Of a DNA stretch of 60,549 nucleotides, positions 42,680 through 51,548 are shown in pieces. Every line of letters starts with the position of its first letter. Position 1 is the stretch's first letter. The stretch comes from Elusimicrobiota bacterium (lineage in GTDB: Bacteria; Elusimicrobiota; Elusimicrobia; UBA1565; UBA9628): contig PLZD01000058.1 of assembly GCA_003151975.1 (NCBI GenBank), forward strand, positions 149,960 to 210,508. The letters run 5' to 3'. Under the pieces are notes generated by a model that searched no databases, was not told where the DNA came from, and worked only from the letters and a program-made list of their open reading frames with translations. Made by a program: the position numbers and the translations under genes.

Positions 42680-43192
42680 ATGAAAAAACCCCTCGCCAGC
42701 GCCCTGGCCGTGCTGACCGTCTTTCTTTCCTTCCCTGCGTCGTCATTCTCCGACGATCCGCCCGGCAATCCTTCCCCGGCGCTCCAACAGGTCATCAGCA
42801 CTCTCAAAGGAGACGGCTGGACATTCGACACCGATAAGCAGGTCCTCACGAAAGACGGCAAGACCATCGACGTGCGCACCCTCAACGCGACTCCGCCGAC
42901 GACGCAGGCTCCGCCGAAGGCCGCCCCAAAAGAAGCGGGCTTGAAGACGACCGTTCCTCCCGAATCCCAAGGGGATTCCCACGTGATCTCGGGCGAGAAG
43001 AAATCGGGCGGCTTCCTGAGCGACCTCGCGCACAACGACGCGACTTGGATCCTCGGCGGCGGCCTCGCCGGCGCCGCTTTGGGCGGCTTAATCGCGGGGC
43101 CCATCGGTTTCATGGTCTTCGGCATCGCGGGCCTTCTGATCGGCCATTTCGCCCACGACAAGTTCATGGGCGGCTCGGACAAGAAGAAGTAG
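42680..43192 (+). CDS. secreted small protein with glycine-zipper hydrophobic region
   Basis: 170 aa from the ATG at 42680 (GGAGAG 7 bases before). A signal peptide (ALAVLTVFLSFPASSFS) is followed by a Pro/Lys-rich middle part and a hydrophobic Gly-rich segment (WILGGGLAGAALGGLIAGPI...) at about 122-160, ending in a Lys-rich tail. Such glycine zippers insert into or associate with membranes. Family unknown. Confidence 0.75.
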   Translation: MKKPLASALAVLTVFLSFPASSFSDDPPGNPSPALQQVISTLKGDGWTFDTDKQVLTKDGKTIDVRTLNATPPTTQAPPKAAPKEAGLKTTVPPESQGDSHVISGEKKSGGFLSDLAHNDATWILGGGLAGAALGGLIAGPIGFMVFGIAGLLIGHFAHDKFMGGSDKKK

Positions 43193-43215
43193 CATCCGCC
43201 CGTCGACAGCTCCCC

Positions 43216-43244
43216 TTGACAACGCAAGGTCTTTCTGTTATACA
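43216..43244 (+). promoter_or_regulatory. sigma-70-type promoter of the amidase gene
   Basis: A perfect TTGACA (43216-43221), 17 bases, then TATACA (43239-43244). Leader about 23 bases; no clear Shine-Dalgarno before the ATG. Confidence 0.85.
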
Positions 43245-43273
43245 TTTGACGCACTCTAACGCGTGTTCATCAT

Positions 43274-44047
43274 ATGAACCTTCAAAAACTGTCGATTTCG
43301 GCAGTATTTTTTTCTCTGGCGCTCCTGACGCCCAGAGACGCGCGCCCGCTCGCCCTGCTCGACGTCGAGGATCCGCAGAACCCCGTCTTTGAGAAAACGG
43401 ACGCCCAAGACCCCGGGCGCTTCATCTTGGTGCTCGATCCGGGCCACGGCGGCAACGATCTCGGCGCCGTCGTCGGCGGCCATCGCGAGAAGGACATCGC
43501 GCTCTCCATCGCCCACCGGCTGAAGAACATGCTCGAGGCGCGCGGCGCGGGAGCCGTGCGCATGACGCGCGAGAGCGATTCCTTCGTGCCGCTCGACCAG
43601 CGCATCGATGAGAGCCTCGAGTGGTCGGGCTCGGTCTTCGTGTCCTTGCACCTCAACCAGGTCCGCTACAAGAAGCTCAACGGGATCACCGTTTACGCTT
43701 TTGGCAAGGAACATTTCAAGAGCGCGGCGCGCGGCCGCCATCAGCGCAAGTACGCGCCCCTGCCGCCGCCGCCCAAGGAGATGGCTAAGGCCAGCGCGAG
43801 TCTTGCCGCCGGCATCGTCGATTCCCTGCGCCGCGAGGGTCTGCGCGTCGACGCGCCGGCCAAGGCCGGCTTCTACGTGCTCAAGAACCCCGGCATCCCG
43901 AGCGTGCTCATCGAGCTCGGCTATCTCAGCAACCCGCAAGAGGCGGCGCGCCTGATCGATCCCGCCTACCAGGACAAGCTGGCTGCGGCGTTGGCCGCGA
44001 GCCTGCAGTCCTACATAGCCCGGCTGCCCGCCGCTTCGCGGCCCTAA
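43274..44047 (+). CDS. N-acetylmuramoyl-L-alanine amidase (Amidase_3)
   Basis: 257 aa zinc amidase that cuts the peptide stem from peptidoglycan. A signal peptide of about 24 residues precedes the catalytic domain (about 50-250). The zinc ligands and catalytic Glu are recognisable: LDPGHGGNDLGA, HREKDIAL, SLHLNQV and VLIELGYLSN. The insert GKEHFKSAARGRHQRK is longer than usual. It is periplasmic and may act in cell separation or envelope remodelling. Confidence 0.95.
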   Translation: MNLQKLSISAVFFSLALLTPRDARPLALLDVEDPQNPVFEKTDAQDPGRFILVLDPGHGGNDLGAVVGGHREKDIALSIAHRLKNMLEARGAGAVRMTRESDSFVPLDQRIDESLEWSGSVFVSLHLNQVRYKKLNGITVYAFGKEHFKSAARGRHQRKYAPLPPPPKEMAKASASLAAGIVDSLRREGLRVDAPAKAGFYVLKNPGIPSVLIELGYLSNPQEAARLIDPAYQDKLAAALAASLQSYIARLPAASRP

Positions 44048-44054
44048 CAACGCC

Positions 44055-45074
44055 GTGCGGCGCATCGTCATCCGGCGTCCCGGCGGCCACGAGGCCCTGG
44101 AGCTCGTCGAAGAGGCCGAGCTTGCCGTGCCGACGGGCCGCGTGCGCGTGAGAGTTGCCGCCGCCGGAATCAACTACGCCGACGTCGTCGTGCGCATGGG
44201 CTACTACGAAGCCGCTAAAGGACTATATCCCATGACTCCCGGCTTCGAGTTCGCGGGCACCGTCGACGCCGTGGGCGCGGGGGTCTCCTCGTTTGCGGTC
44301 GGCCAGCGCGTGGTCGGCATCTCGCGCTTTGGCGGCTACGCGAGTTCGCTCGTCGTCGACCCCCGCCAACTCTGGCCTTGTATCGAGGGCTGGAGCTTTG
44401 AAGAGTCTGCCGCGTTTCCCGCGGTGTATCTGACCGCGTACTACGCATTGTTCAAGACGGCCAAAGTCGAGCCGGGAGAGCGGGCCTTGGTTCACTCCGC
44501 CGCGGGCGGCGTGGGCACGGCCCTGCTGCAGCTCTGCAAAGTGGCGGGATGTCCCGTCGTCGCGGTCGTGGGCAGCGCGAAAAAAACCGCCCTCTGCCGA
44601 GAGTTGGGAGCTTCGGCCGTCATCGACCGCTCAAGCATGGATCTTTGGGCCGAGGCCGACAAGGCGGCGCCGCACGGGTTCGATGCGATCTTCGACGCCA
44701 ACGGCGTGTCGACTTTGCGCGAAGGCTTCAAGCGCCTGTCGCCGGGAGGGCGGCTCGTCGTCTACGGCTTTGCCGACATCCTGCCGCGCGGCAAGGCGCG
44801 CCCGGGCCTGCTCGACCTCGCCTGGAATTATCTGCGCGTGCCGCGCTTCTCGGCCTTGGAGTTCCACAACCGCGCGGTCATGGGCTTCAACGTCGTCTAT
44901 CTCTTCGAGAAGCTCGACTTGGCTAATCAGTCCATGACCCGCATGCTCGAGTGGGCGCGCCAGGGGCGCATCAAGAAAATCCCAGTGACGGCCTTTCCCG
45001 TCGAAAAAGCCGCTTCGGCCCACGCGGCTCTCGAGTCCGGAACGACGCAGGGCAAACTCGTTCTGACGTTCTAG
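44055..45074 (+). CDS. medium-chain dehydrogenase/reductase, quinone oxidoreductase / VAT-1-like
   Basis: 339 aa from a GTG. The NADPH-binding motif is SAAGGVGTALLQLCK (about 150-164). The catalytic-zinc cysteine is replaced (AGINYADVVVRMGYY), so it belongs to the zinc-free quinone oxidoreductase branch, nearest to VAT-1-like proteins (long insert with LLDLAWNYLRVPRFS). It probably reduces quinones or enones with NADPH. It begins 7 bases after the amidase. Confidence 0.93.
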   Translation: MRRIVIRRPGGHEALELVEEAELAVPTGRVRVRVAAAGINYADVVVRMGYYEAAKGLYPMTPGFEFAGTVDAVGAGVSSFAVGQRVVGISRFGGYASSLVVDPRQLWPCIEGWSFEESAAFPAVYLTAYYALFKTAKVEPGERALVHSAAGGVGTALLQLCKVAGCPVVAVVGSAKKTALCRELGASAVIDRSSMDLWAEADKAAPHGFDAIFDANGVSTLREGFKRLSPGGRLVVYGFADILPRGKARPGLLDLAWNYLRVPRFSALEFHNRAVMGFNVVYLFEKLDLANQSMTRMLEWARQGRIKKIPVTAFPVEKAASAHAALESGTTQGKLVLTF

Positions 45075-45146
45075 GCCGAATGCGGGGCGAAAAAAGCCCC
45101 AAAGACCCATCTCCACGACGAGCCTTGCCGCTATAATATCTCCACG

Positions 45147-45725
45147 ATGAGAATCGCCGTTCTCGCTTGCCTTCTGGCACTGGCTCCCGCGCGCCTGCGC
45201 GCGCAGGCCACACCCACGCCTGAGGAGGCCAGCGCCCAGTTGGCCCAACAGATCCGCGAGCTGTCCTCGCCGACCGCCGGAAAGGCGATCCGCGACGCTC
45301 TGGGCACTTATCAGCAGGCTCAGAAAGAACGCGTCAAGCGCGACTTGGCGCCGCGCGCGGCCAAGGACACGACGCCCGCGAACTCTCCTTTCAGTCTCGG
45401 CAGGAACTCCGCGATGGACCCGATGTACCGCCAGAGCCTGCGCTTCAACACCGAGTCCGTCGACCTCAATCTGCTGCGGCCCTCAAAGCGCCTCATTCTG
45501 GGCGCGGGTGTCGCCGAGCGCAGCATGTCCGACCACGGCACGACGATCTACGACAAGAACGAAGCCTACGGCTTCATCAAGCTTCGGCTCGGCGCCAAGG
45601 ACGAAAAGTCCGCCAAGTTCGCGCTGCCCCCGACGGCGACCTACACCGAGCTCGAGCTCGGCCCCAACAAGGTCCGCGTCGACAGCGAAGAGCACGACCG
45701 CGGCCTCAAAGAATTAAAGCCGTAA
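45147..45725 (+). CDS. secreted protein of unknown function
   Basis: 192 aa. A signal peptide ends at RLRAQ. The rest is hydrophilic; NTESVDLNLLRPSKRLILGAG is the most compact segment. No family is recognised. A TATAAT (45132-45137) lies 9 bases before the ATG, so the transcript may be leaderless. Confidence 0.72.
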   Translation: MRIAVLACLLALAPARLRAQATPTPEEASAQLAQQIRELSSPTAGKAIRDALGTYQQAQKERVKRDLAPRAAKDTTPANSPFSLGRNSAMDPMYRQSLRFNTESVDLNLLRPSKRLILGAGVAERSMSDHGTTIYDKNEAYGFIKLRLGAKDEKSAKFALPPTATYTELELGPNKVRVDSEEHDRGLKELKP

Positions 45726-45818
45726 GCGCGGCCGTCCTTAACAAATTGGATATTGCGCCCCGCACGGGGGCCTGTTATCCTCCTCCCAGCACGACACCTT
45801 AGCGCCGAGGAGACAACT

Positions 45819-46211
45819 TTGAACAAAATTTTGCTGGGGCTGGCCGCCGCCGCGAGCATCGCCTACGCGCGGCTGTTCGGCGGCTCCATCGACGGCACCG
45901 CCTGGGACGTCAAGATCAAGGCCGATTCGCTGATCGCGTTCTCCCATCGCGGGACGCTGAGCTTCGACAAGGGCCGCCTGAACGCGGCGCTGCCGCTGGC
46001 TTCCGGCTTCGGCTCGGGCGACTACCAGTCGCAAAGCGTGAGCACTCCTGGCGGAACGGTTTGGACGGCCGCGCTCTCCGAGGCCTCGCAAGGCGTGCTG
46101 AGCTGGCAGGGCATCATCCTCGGCGACGAGATCCAAGGCATCGCGGTGCACTGGCGCCCGGACGGCAAACCCGAGCGCTTCTTATTCAAGGGCACCCGTC
46201 ACGGCGCGTGA
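45819..46211 (+). CDS. hypothetical protein (possible secreted or membrane-anchored)
   Basis: 130 aa from a TTG at 45819, supported by GAGGAG at 45808-45813; an upstream in-frame start at 45753 would have no ribosome site. It begins with a short hydrophobic segment (NKILLGLAAAASIAYARLF) and continues as a beta-rich domain (GTAWDVKIKADSLIAFSHRGTLSFDKG). Unknown family; the pattern resembles small beta-barrel domains. It overlaps the pseudouridine synthase gene by 4 bases (GTGA). Confidence 0.7.
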   Translation: MNKILLGLAAAASIAYARLFGGSIDGTAWDVKIKADSLIAFSHRGTLSFDKGRLNAALPLASGFGSGDYQSQSVSTPGGTVWTAALSEASQGVLSWQGIILGDEIQGIAVHWRPDGKPERFLFKGTRHGA

Positions 46212-46759
46212 TCGTCGCTTTCAATAAACCCTACGGCGTGGCCTGCCAATTCACGCCGCTCTCCGAGCACCGCACGCTCTCCGAGTTCAAGCTGCCCAAA
46301 ATGATTTACCCGTGCGGGCGTCTGGACACCGACAGCGAGGGCCTTCTGCTGCTGACCGACAACGGCATCATCCAAGCGCGCCTCTCCGACCCGAAACACA
46401 AGCTGCCCAAGACCTATTGGGCGCAAGTCGAGAGGATTCCCGACGACGACGCTTTGGCTCGCCTGAGCGGGGGGGTCAGGCTCAATGACGGTCCGACCAG
46501 GCCCTGCCAGGCGAGCCGCCTGGATTTCGAGCCCGAGCTGCCGCCGCGCGACCCGCCGATACGAGAGCGCAAGAACATCCCAACCGCATGGATCGAGCTC
46601 ACGCTGACCGAAGGACGCAACCGCCAGGTCCGGCGCATGACGGCATTCGTCGGCCATCCAACTTTGCGCCTGGTGCGCGTCAAAATCGGCCGCATCGGCC
46701 TCGAAGGGCTCGAACCCGGGAAGTGGCGCGCCGTCGACCGCGACGAACTCGGACTCTAG
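46208..46759 (+). CDS. rluE: rRNA pseudouridine synthase, RluE-like
   Basis: 183 aa from the GTG at 46208. The catalytic aspartate is in GRLDTDSEGLLLLTD. The start IVAFNKPYGV and the ends NRQVRRMTAFVGHPTLRLVRVKIG match the RsuA/RluE family. There is no S4 domain, as in RluE, which isomerises U2457 of 23S rRNA in E. coli; the exact target site here is inferred. It overlaps the convergent helicase by 4 bases. Confidence 0.93.
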   Translation: MIVAFNKPYGVACQFTPLSEHRTLSEFKLPKMIYPCGRLDTDSEGLLLLTDNGIIQARLSDPKHKLPKTYWAQVERIPDDDALARLSGGVRLNDGPTRPCQASRLDFEPELPPRDPPIRERKNIPTAWIELTLTEGRNRQVRRMTAFVGHPTLRLVRVKIGRIGLEGLEPGKWRAVDRDELGL

Positions 46760-47997
46760 CGCCCGAAGCGGCGGCCGGAGGAGCGCGCGATCGAGCGGCG
46801 GATGCGGAAGCCCGAGGTGGCCGAAGGCTTCCAGGTGGTGAGCAGCGGCGGCACGCGGTACGGGAAATCAGGCAGGGCCGCCCGCGGGATCGACTGGCCG
46901 ATGAAGGCCTCGATGGCGGTCACGAAGGGCTGCTCGTCGATCGTCATCAGCGTGATCGCGTCGCCGACCGAGAACGCGCGGCCGGTCCGGCCGATGCGGT
47001 GGACGTAGTCCTCGGCGTGCTGGGGCACGTCGAAATTGATCACGTGGCTGATGTGGGTGACATCCAGGCCGCGCGCGGCCAAGTCGGTGGCGACCAGGAT
47101 CTCTTGCTTCTGCTTGCGGAAGGAATCCATGGCCTGCGTGCGCTGGGCCTGCGTCTTGTTCGAGTGCATGACGACGACGCCGAAGCCCTTGTTGGTCAGC
47201 ATGCGCGCGATCATGTCGGCGCGGTCCTTGGTGCGGCAGAAGACGACCGCGGACGTGATCTGCGCGTTGCGGATGATCGCAATCAGGAGTTCGTACTTCT
47301 GGTCGAGCGTGATCGGATAAAGATTCTGCGTGATGCCGGCCGCCGGCGACTGGGCGCGGTCGACGGAGACCCGCACGGCGCCCTTGGTGAACTCCTTCAC
47401 CGCGCGCTCGACCTCGGGCGGAATCGTCGCCGAGAACATCAAGGTCTGACGGTCGGCGGGCAGAGACTGCATGATGCGCCGGATGTCGGGCATAAATCCC
47501 ATGTCGAGCATCCGATCGGCCTCGTCGAGGACCGCGAATCTCACGTCGCGGAAATGGATCGTGCGGCTGCGGAAATGGTCGAGCAGGCGGCCGGGCGTGG
47601 CCACCACGATCTCGGCGCCCTTCTTTAATTCTTGAACCTGATTATGGTAGCTCGTGCCGCCGATGATGAGCGCGCACTTCACGGGCGAGAAGCGGGCCAG
47701 ATCGCGCACCGCGGTCTCGACTTGCGCCGCGAGCTCGCGGGTGGGCACCATGATGATGGCCTTGACCGAGGGCTCCTTGCGCGCGTGGTCCTCCGCGCGC
47801 TCCTTGAGCAGCCTCTGCAGTATGGGCAGGACGAAGGCAACGGTCTTGCCCGAGCCCGTCTGCGCCGAGCCCAGCACGTCCTTGCCTTCCAGCGCGTGGG
47901 GGATGGCCTGGACCTGGATCGGCGTGGGCGTGGTGAAACCCATCGCCTTGACGGCCTTATTGAGGTCGGGCAAGAGGTCGAACTGTAAGAACGGCAT
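46756..47997 (-). CDS. rhlE: DEAD-box RNA helicase, RhlE type
   Basis: 413 aa. All helicase motifs are visible: the Q motif (FTTPTPIQVQAIP), GSAQTGSGKT, PTRELAAQ, TPGRLLD, DEAD, SAT, ATDLAARGLDV and HRIGRTGRA. The tail is short and basic. ATP-dependent remodelling of rRNA or mRNA. On the minus strand TAGAAT (48008-48003) is 5 bases before the ATG, another leaderless candidate. It lies next to an rRNA-modifying enzyme on the other strand. Confidence 0.95.
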   Translation of the reverse strand: MPFLQFDLLPDLNKAVKAMGFTTPTPIQVQAIPHALEGKDVLGSAQTGSGKTVAFVLPILQRLLKERAEDHARKEPSVKAIIMVPTRELAAQVETAVRDLARFSPVKCALIIGGTSYHNQVQELKKGAEIVVATPGRLLDHFRSRTIHFRDVRFAVLDEADRMLDMGFMPDIRRIMQSLPADRQTLMFSATIPPEVERAVKEFTKGAVRVSVDRAQSPAAGITQNLYPITLDQKYELLIAIIRNAQITSAVVFCRTKDRADMIARMLTNKGFGVVVMHSNKTQAQRTQAMDSFRKQKQEILVATDLAARGLDVTHISHVINFDVPQHAEDYVHRIGRTGRAFSVGDAITLMTIDEQPFVTAIEAFIGQSIPRAALPDFPYRVPPLLTTWKPSATSGFRIRRSIARSSGRRFGR

Positions 47998-48012
47998 GCG
48001 TCATTCTAGCAT

Positions 48013-48456
48013 TTAGCGGCCGATGTCCTCGTCCCAGAGCCCGGGATTGTCCGCGATGAACTTCTTCATCAGCGCGACGCACTCGGCGTCGTCGATGATC
48101 TCGAGGCGGACGCCGCGGCTTCGCGAGTAGTCCTCGGGACCGCGGAAGTTCTTATTCTCCCCGACGACGACCCGCGGGATCTTATAAAGGAGGACGGCTC
48201 CGGTGCACATGTCGCAGGGAGAAAGCGTCGAGTAGAGCGTCGAGGCCTCGTAGTCGCGGGCAGAAAGCCGCCCCGCGTTTTCGAGGCAGTCCATCTCGGC
48301 GTGCAAGACCGAACTCCCTTTCTGGATGCGGCGGTTGTGGCCGCGGCCGATGATCGCGCCGTCTTTGACGAGCACCGAGCCGATCGGAAGCCCGCCTTCG
48401 GCCAGCCCCTTCTTGGCCTCGTTGATGGCGGCTTTCAGAAATTCGTCTTGCGCCAT
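48013..48456 (-). CDS. cytosine/nucleoside deaminase
   Basis: 147 aa zinc deaminase. The signatures are HAEMDCLENA and SPCDMCTGAVLLYKIPRVVVGEN. The latter and the FRGPEDYSRSRGV segment are close to yeast Fcy1-type cytosine deaminase, so cytosine to uracil salvage is likely; a guanine or other deaminase cannot be excluded. Confidence 0.92.
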   Translation of the reverse strand: MAQDEFLKAAINEAKKGLAEGGLPIGSVLVKDGAIIGRGHNRRIQKGSSVLHAEMDCLENAGRLSARDYEASTLYSTLSPCDMCTGAVLLYKIPRVVVGENKNFRGPEDYSRSRGVRLEIIDDAECVALMKKFIADNPGLWDEDIGR

Positions 48457-48468
48457 GTCAGCTCCCCC

Positions 48469-49608
48469 TCAACGGATCGTATGATGAAAAAAGTAATGCA
48501 GCAAGAACTCGGAGCAAACGATCGCCAACGCTCCGGCGGAAAGGCCCGCGACAAGCAGATTGTGCCGCTTCTCGCGTGGCGTTATCACAATGCACGCGCC
48601 GCGCGCTTTGCACTCTTCGCGCAAACGGTGCTCCTTGCGCAGCGCGGCGAGGCTGCAAGCCGCCAGAATAGCCGTGGCAAGCAGGAGGGGCAGGCGCAGC
48701 ACCGAGCGGTCCAGGAGCAGAAGGAACGCCCTTACCGCGAGCAAGGCGCCGGAACCGACGCCCAAGGACAGCGCGAACGTGCCCGCGATCGGCGCGCCGA
48801 GACAGCCGGCGCCCAGGAGTGCCGCGATCAGCGTGCCCCAACCGATGGACGGGCGGCTGAGGACCGGCTCCGCGACCTCCGCCGAGGGAGTGCCGGAGGC
48901 GCCGTTGAGACGGCGCGCCGGAATCTTCTCGCGAAAGCCCTTGAGCGTGAGATTCTCCTGCGGCACGTCGAGAAAATCCTCGCGCACGGCTTGGTAGACT
49001 CCCTCCGTGACGAGAATCTCTCCGGCGCGGGCCTGCGCTTGCAGGCGGGCGGCTTGATTGACCACGTCGCCGATGGCCGTGTAATCCTTGACGTCGTCCG
49101 AGCCGAGCCGGCCGACACGAGCGAAACCCGTCGCGATGCCGACCGTGGCCTCAAGCTTGAGTCCCAGGCGCTCGGAGAGCTCGGGAAGCTTGCGCTGAAG
49201 CTCGCGCGCGGCCGCGACCGCGGCGCGCGCGTGATCGGCGCGCTTGACCGGCACGTTGAAGAACGCCATGACCGAATCGCCGACGTATTTGTCGATGTAG
49301 GCGCCGTGCGAGGTGAGCACGCCGGCGGCGAACCTCAAGTACGCGTCGACGACGTCATAGGTCGGCTCGGCCCCGAGGCGGTGGGTCATCTCGGTGAACG
49401 AGGAAAGATCGGCGAACATCATCGTCATCTCGACCAGCCGCCCTTCTTCGATGTGCGTGTTGCAGCGCGTGCAGCAGTTGGGATTGCGCGAGCTGCGTCC
49501 GATGCCGATCCATTGCAAGGCCCGGCCGAACCCGCCGGACAACGGCAGCTCGCAGACCAGGCATTGGTCGGACAGTGCGATGTCCGGCGCGGCGCGGGTC
49601 TCAGCCAC
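48469..49608 (-). CDS. class III adenylate/guanylate cyclase with N-terminal zinc ribbon
   Basis: 379 aa from a GTG at 49608, overlapping the upstream gene by 8 bases; the longer frame to 49704 runs into that gene and lacks family features. The N-terminal CLVC and CCTRC cysteines look like a zinc ribbon. The cyclase domain (about 60-235) has both metal aspartates (MMFADLSSFTEM, KYVGDSVMAFFNV). Four or five membrane helices end the protein (about 255-375), an unusual order since sensors are usually N-terminal. Confidence 0.88.
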   Translation of the reverse strand: MAETRAAPDIALSDQCLVCELPLSGGFGRALQWIGIGRSSRNPNCCTRCNTHIEEGRLVEMTMMFADLSSFTEMTHRLGAEPTYDVVDAYLRFAAGVLTSHGAYIDKYVGDSVMAFFNVPVKRADHARAAVAAARELQRKLPELSERLGLKLEATVGIATGFARVGRLGSDDVKDYTAIGDVVNQAARLQAQARAGEILVTEGVYQAVREDFLDVPQENLTLKGFREKIPARRLNGASGTPSAEVAEPVLSRPSIGWGTLIAALLGAGCLGAPIAGTFALSLGVGSGALLAVRAFLLLLDRSVLRLPLLLATAILAACSLAALRKEHRLREECKARGACIVITPREKRHNLLVAGLSAGALAIVCSEFLLHYFFHHTIR

Positions 49609-51445
49609 CGGAAGCCGCGGACGCGCGGAACAGGGCGCGCAATCTCTCCGCTGTTTGATTTTCGTAGCCGCGCGCCCAGGCGGCGTAGGCACTCCCGAAG
49701 ACATACGTGATGTTTTGCCGCTGGTCTTCGAAGCCGGCGCCGGCCCCGCCTAGAGCCCTCGCTCGGGCGGATTGCTCGAGGAAAACGTCGATCAAGGCGG
49801 CAAGCGCCGGCGAGTCGGCAGCCGAGGCCGCGAAAGGAAAAAGATAGCCCTGCGGAACGCCTGAGGCTCCCGAGAGGCGGGTGGAAAAATCCTCGATGCC
49901 GTAATACGCGTCAGGAGGGAACCCTCTCTGTCTCGCGCGAGCGTCAATCAAGGCGTTTGCCTTCCGCGCGTCGAGATCCAAGCGCGGCTCGCGCTGGCGC
50001 GGCGCTCGTCCGGCGTTAAGCTTCTCTGCATAGAGAGAAAGAAAGGTCAGATAGTACTGAACGCCGGAGTAATCGCGCTCGGGTAGAGACGCGTCGTCGA
50101 ACTCACTGCCGCGCACCATGGAGCTCTTGCGCCTCGACTTCCAAGGTATGCTCGCCCCCCTCAACTCGAAGGAAACAACCATCTTTCCGTTTTCCATTCC
50201 CCAATAACGCAGTCCCACGAAGGCGTGCTTCTCGCTGTCGGAGTCCTCGGCCGCAGACACATAAGGCTGGTCCCGAGCCTGCGCGATGAGCTCCGCCACG
50301 CGGCGCGACCTTCCTGCGTGCCACGGCAAGAGAGAAGGATGTGAGACGTTCGCGAAGTTCTCGACGGCCGTCGTCGCCTGCGCGAAGAGCAGGTTGTTGA
50401 CGAGCTGGAGCGCGGATTGGAGTTCCGCCATCTGGGCCAAGAGCCTCTGCGGGTCCGCCTTCAGAAAGACATGGTATTGAGTGCCGGCATGGCCGGTCTC
50501 GGCGATGATCATGCGGCTGCGGGAGATCGCCTCGTTGATCGTGGACGCGGGATGATCGCGGTCCGAGACGATTTCGGGCTGAAGGAATCGCGCGCCAGGC
50601 GTCTTCTCGTAGCCGGCCGGTGGGTTTTCCATGTGCGGGTTGATCGTTAGAAATTCGGGCGCGCCAGGCTTACGCTCGAGAATCAAGCTGACCTTGCCCT
50701 TCCACGCGGCGTCCTTGCTCTTCTCGGTTATTACGGCCGACTCGAGCTTGCCGAGGTACTCGAGCTTGGCGTTGATGGACCACGCGTTCCACACCTTGTA
50801 AGGATCCTTGTCCCAGAAATTGACGCTGCGCTTTAGGCCGTAGCCGATCTTCCCGAAGGCGCCGAGATTCTGCTTCACCTCGGCCATCAAGTCGGGCCGC
50901 ATCTCGACGGGGCGATAATACTTAAAGATGTTGCCGTAGGAGTCGCGCGGATCGGCGGCGATGAGGCTGCCTTCCTGCTCCTGCTGGATGAACACGCCCT
51001 GGAGCTTTCGAGATCCGTTCTGGCGCACGACTTCGTCGAGCGAGGTCGCAGCGCCCGCGGGAATCTCGGCGACAACGACTGCGCCGGGACCCAAGGCATG
51101 AGCTTGGTCGAACTGGACTTGCCCCGCCTCGACGCGGGACTCGCCGCCGGGCTCGGGCTGCCGCTCGAGAGCGGCCGGGCCGGCGCTCGGCAAGAGGGCC
51201 TGGTTTTCCGCCGGAACGATGGTCGGCGCGAGCGCGGGAGCGACAGCCGAGAGGTCCGTTTGCGGCGTCGGCAGGACGAGGGGATCCGCGACGATCGGGA
51301 TTAAAGTGCCTGTCAGCGTCGCGGCGGGCGCCGTCGCCTTGGCGTCGGGCCTCGGGACTTCAAGCTCGACGTGCGTCGGCTCGATGGCCGACGCGATGCC
51401 GAGGGCGCCGGCTAATAGCCAGAGGACGAGGGGTGCCTTCCTCAT
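49601..51445 (-). CDS. secreted protein of unknown family
   Basis: 614 aa from the ATG at 51445. A signal peptide (APLVLWLLAGALGIASA) is followed by a Pro/Ala-rich part (to about 110) and a large globular domain with many aromatic residues (SYGNIFKYYRPVEM, TINPHMENPPAGYEKTPG, MIIAETGHAGTQYHVFLKA). No family is recognised. TACACT lies 8 bases before the ATG on the minus strand, in the same arrangement as the other unknown secreted protein (12396). It is followed by the cyclase gene with an 8-base overlap. Confidence 0.75.
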   Translation of the reverse strand: MRKAPLVLWLLAGALGIASAIEPTHVELEVPRPDAKATAPAATLTGTLIPIVADPLVLPTPQTDLSAVAPALAPTIVPAENQALLPSAGPAALERQPEPGGESRVEAGQVQFDQAHALGPGAVVVAEIPAGAATSLDEVVRQNGSRKLQGVFIQQEQEGSLIAADPRDSYGNIFKYYRPVEMRPDLMAEVKQNLGAFGKIGYGLKRSVNFWDKDPYKVWNAWSINAKLEYLGKLESAVITEKSKDAAWKGKVSLILERKPGAPEFLTINPHMENPPAGYEKTPGARFLQPEIVSDRDHPASTINEAISRSRMIIAETGHAGTQYHVFLKADPQRLLAQMAELQSALQLVNNLLFAQATTAVENFANVSHPSLLPWHAGRSRRVAELIAQARDQPYVSAAEDSDSEKHAFVGLRYWGMENGKMVVSFELRGASIPWKSRRKSSMVRGSEFDDASLPERDYSGVQYYLTFLSLYAEKLNAGRAPRQREPRLDLDARKANALIDARARQRGFPPDAYYGIEDFSTRLSGASGVPQGYLFPFAASAADSPALAALIDVFLEQSARARALGGAGAGFEDQRQNITYVFGSAYAAWARGYENQTAERLRALFRASAASGG

Positions 51446-51494
51446 ATAGGGAGAGTGTAGCCCCAAGGGGCGTTCTTTGCCAGGGGTGCGCAAC

Positions 51495-51524
51495 TTGGGC
51501 CATTCGTTAGAAATCTGATATGAT
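51495..51524 (+). promoter_or_regulatory. promoter of the FKBP gene
   Basis: TTGGGC (51495-51500), 18 bases, TATGAT (51519-51524). GAGGAGG at 51537-51543 serves the ATG at 51549. Confidence 0.65.
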
Positions 51525-51548
51525 AGGCCCTCAATAGAGGAGGAAGCC

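Noticed and set aside
45084-45100. GGGGC-GAAAAAA-GCCCC hairpin as terminator of the MDR gene
   Set aside because: The stem is only 5 bp and no T-run follows on the plus strand.
49609-49704. Longer start of the zinc-ribbon cyclase
   Set aside because: It would overlap the upstream secreted-protein gene by about 100 bases; the GTG at 49608 keeps the cysteine ribbon.
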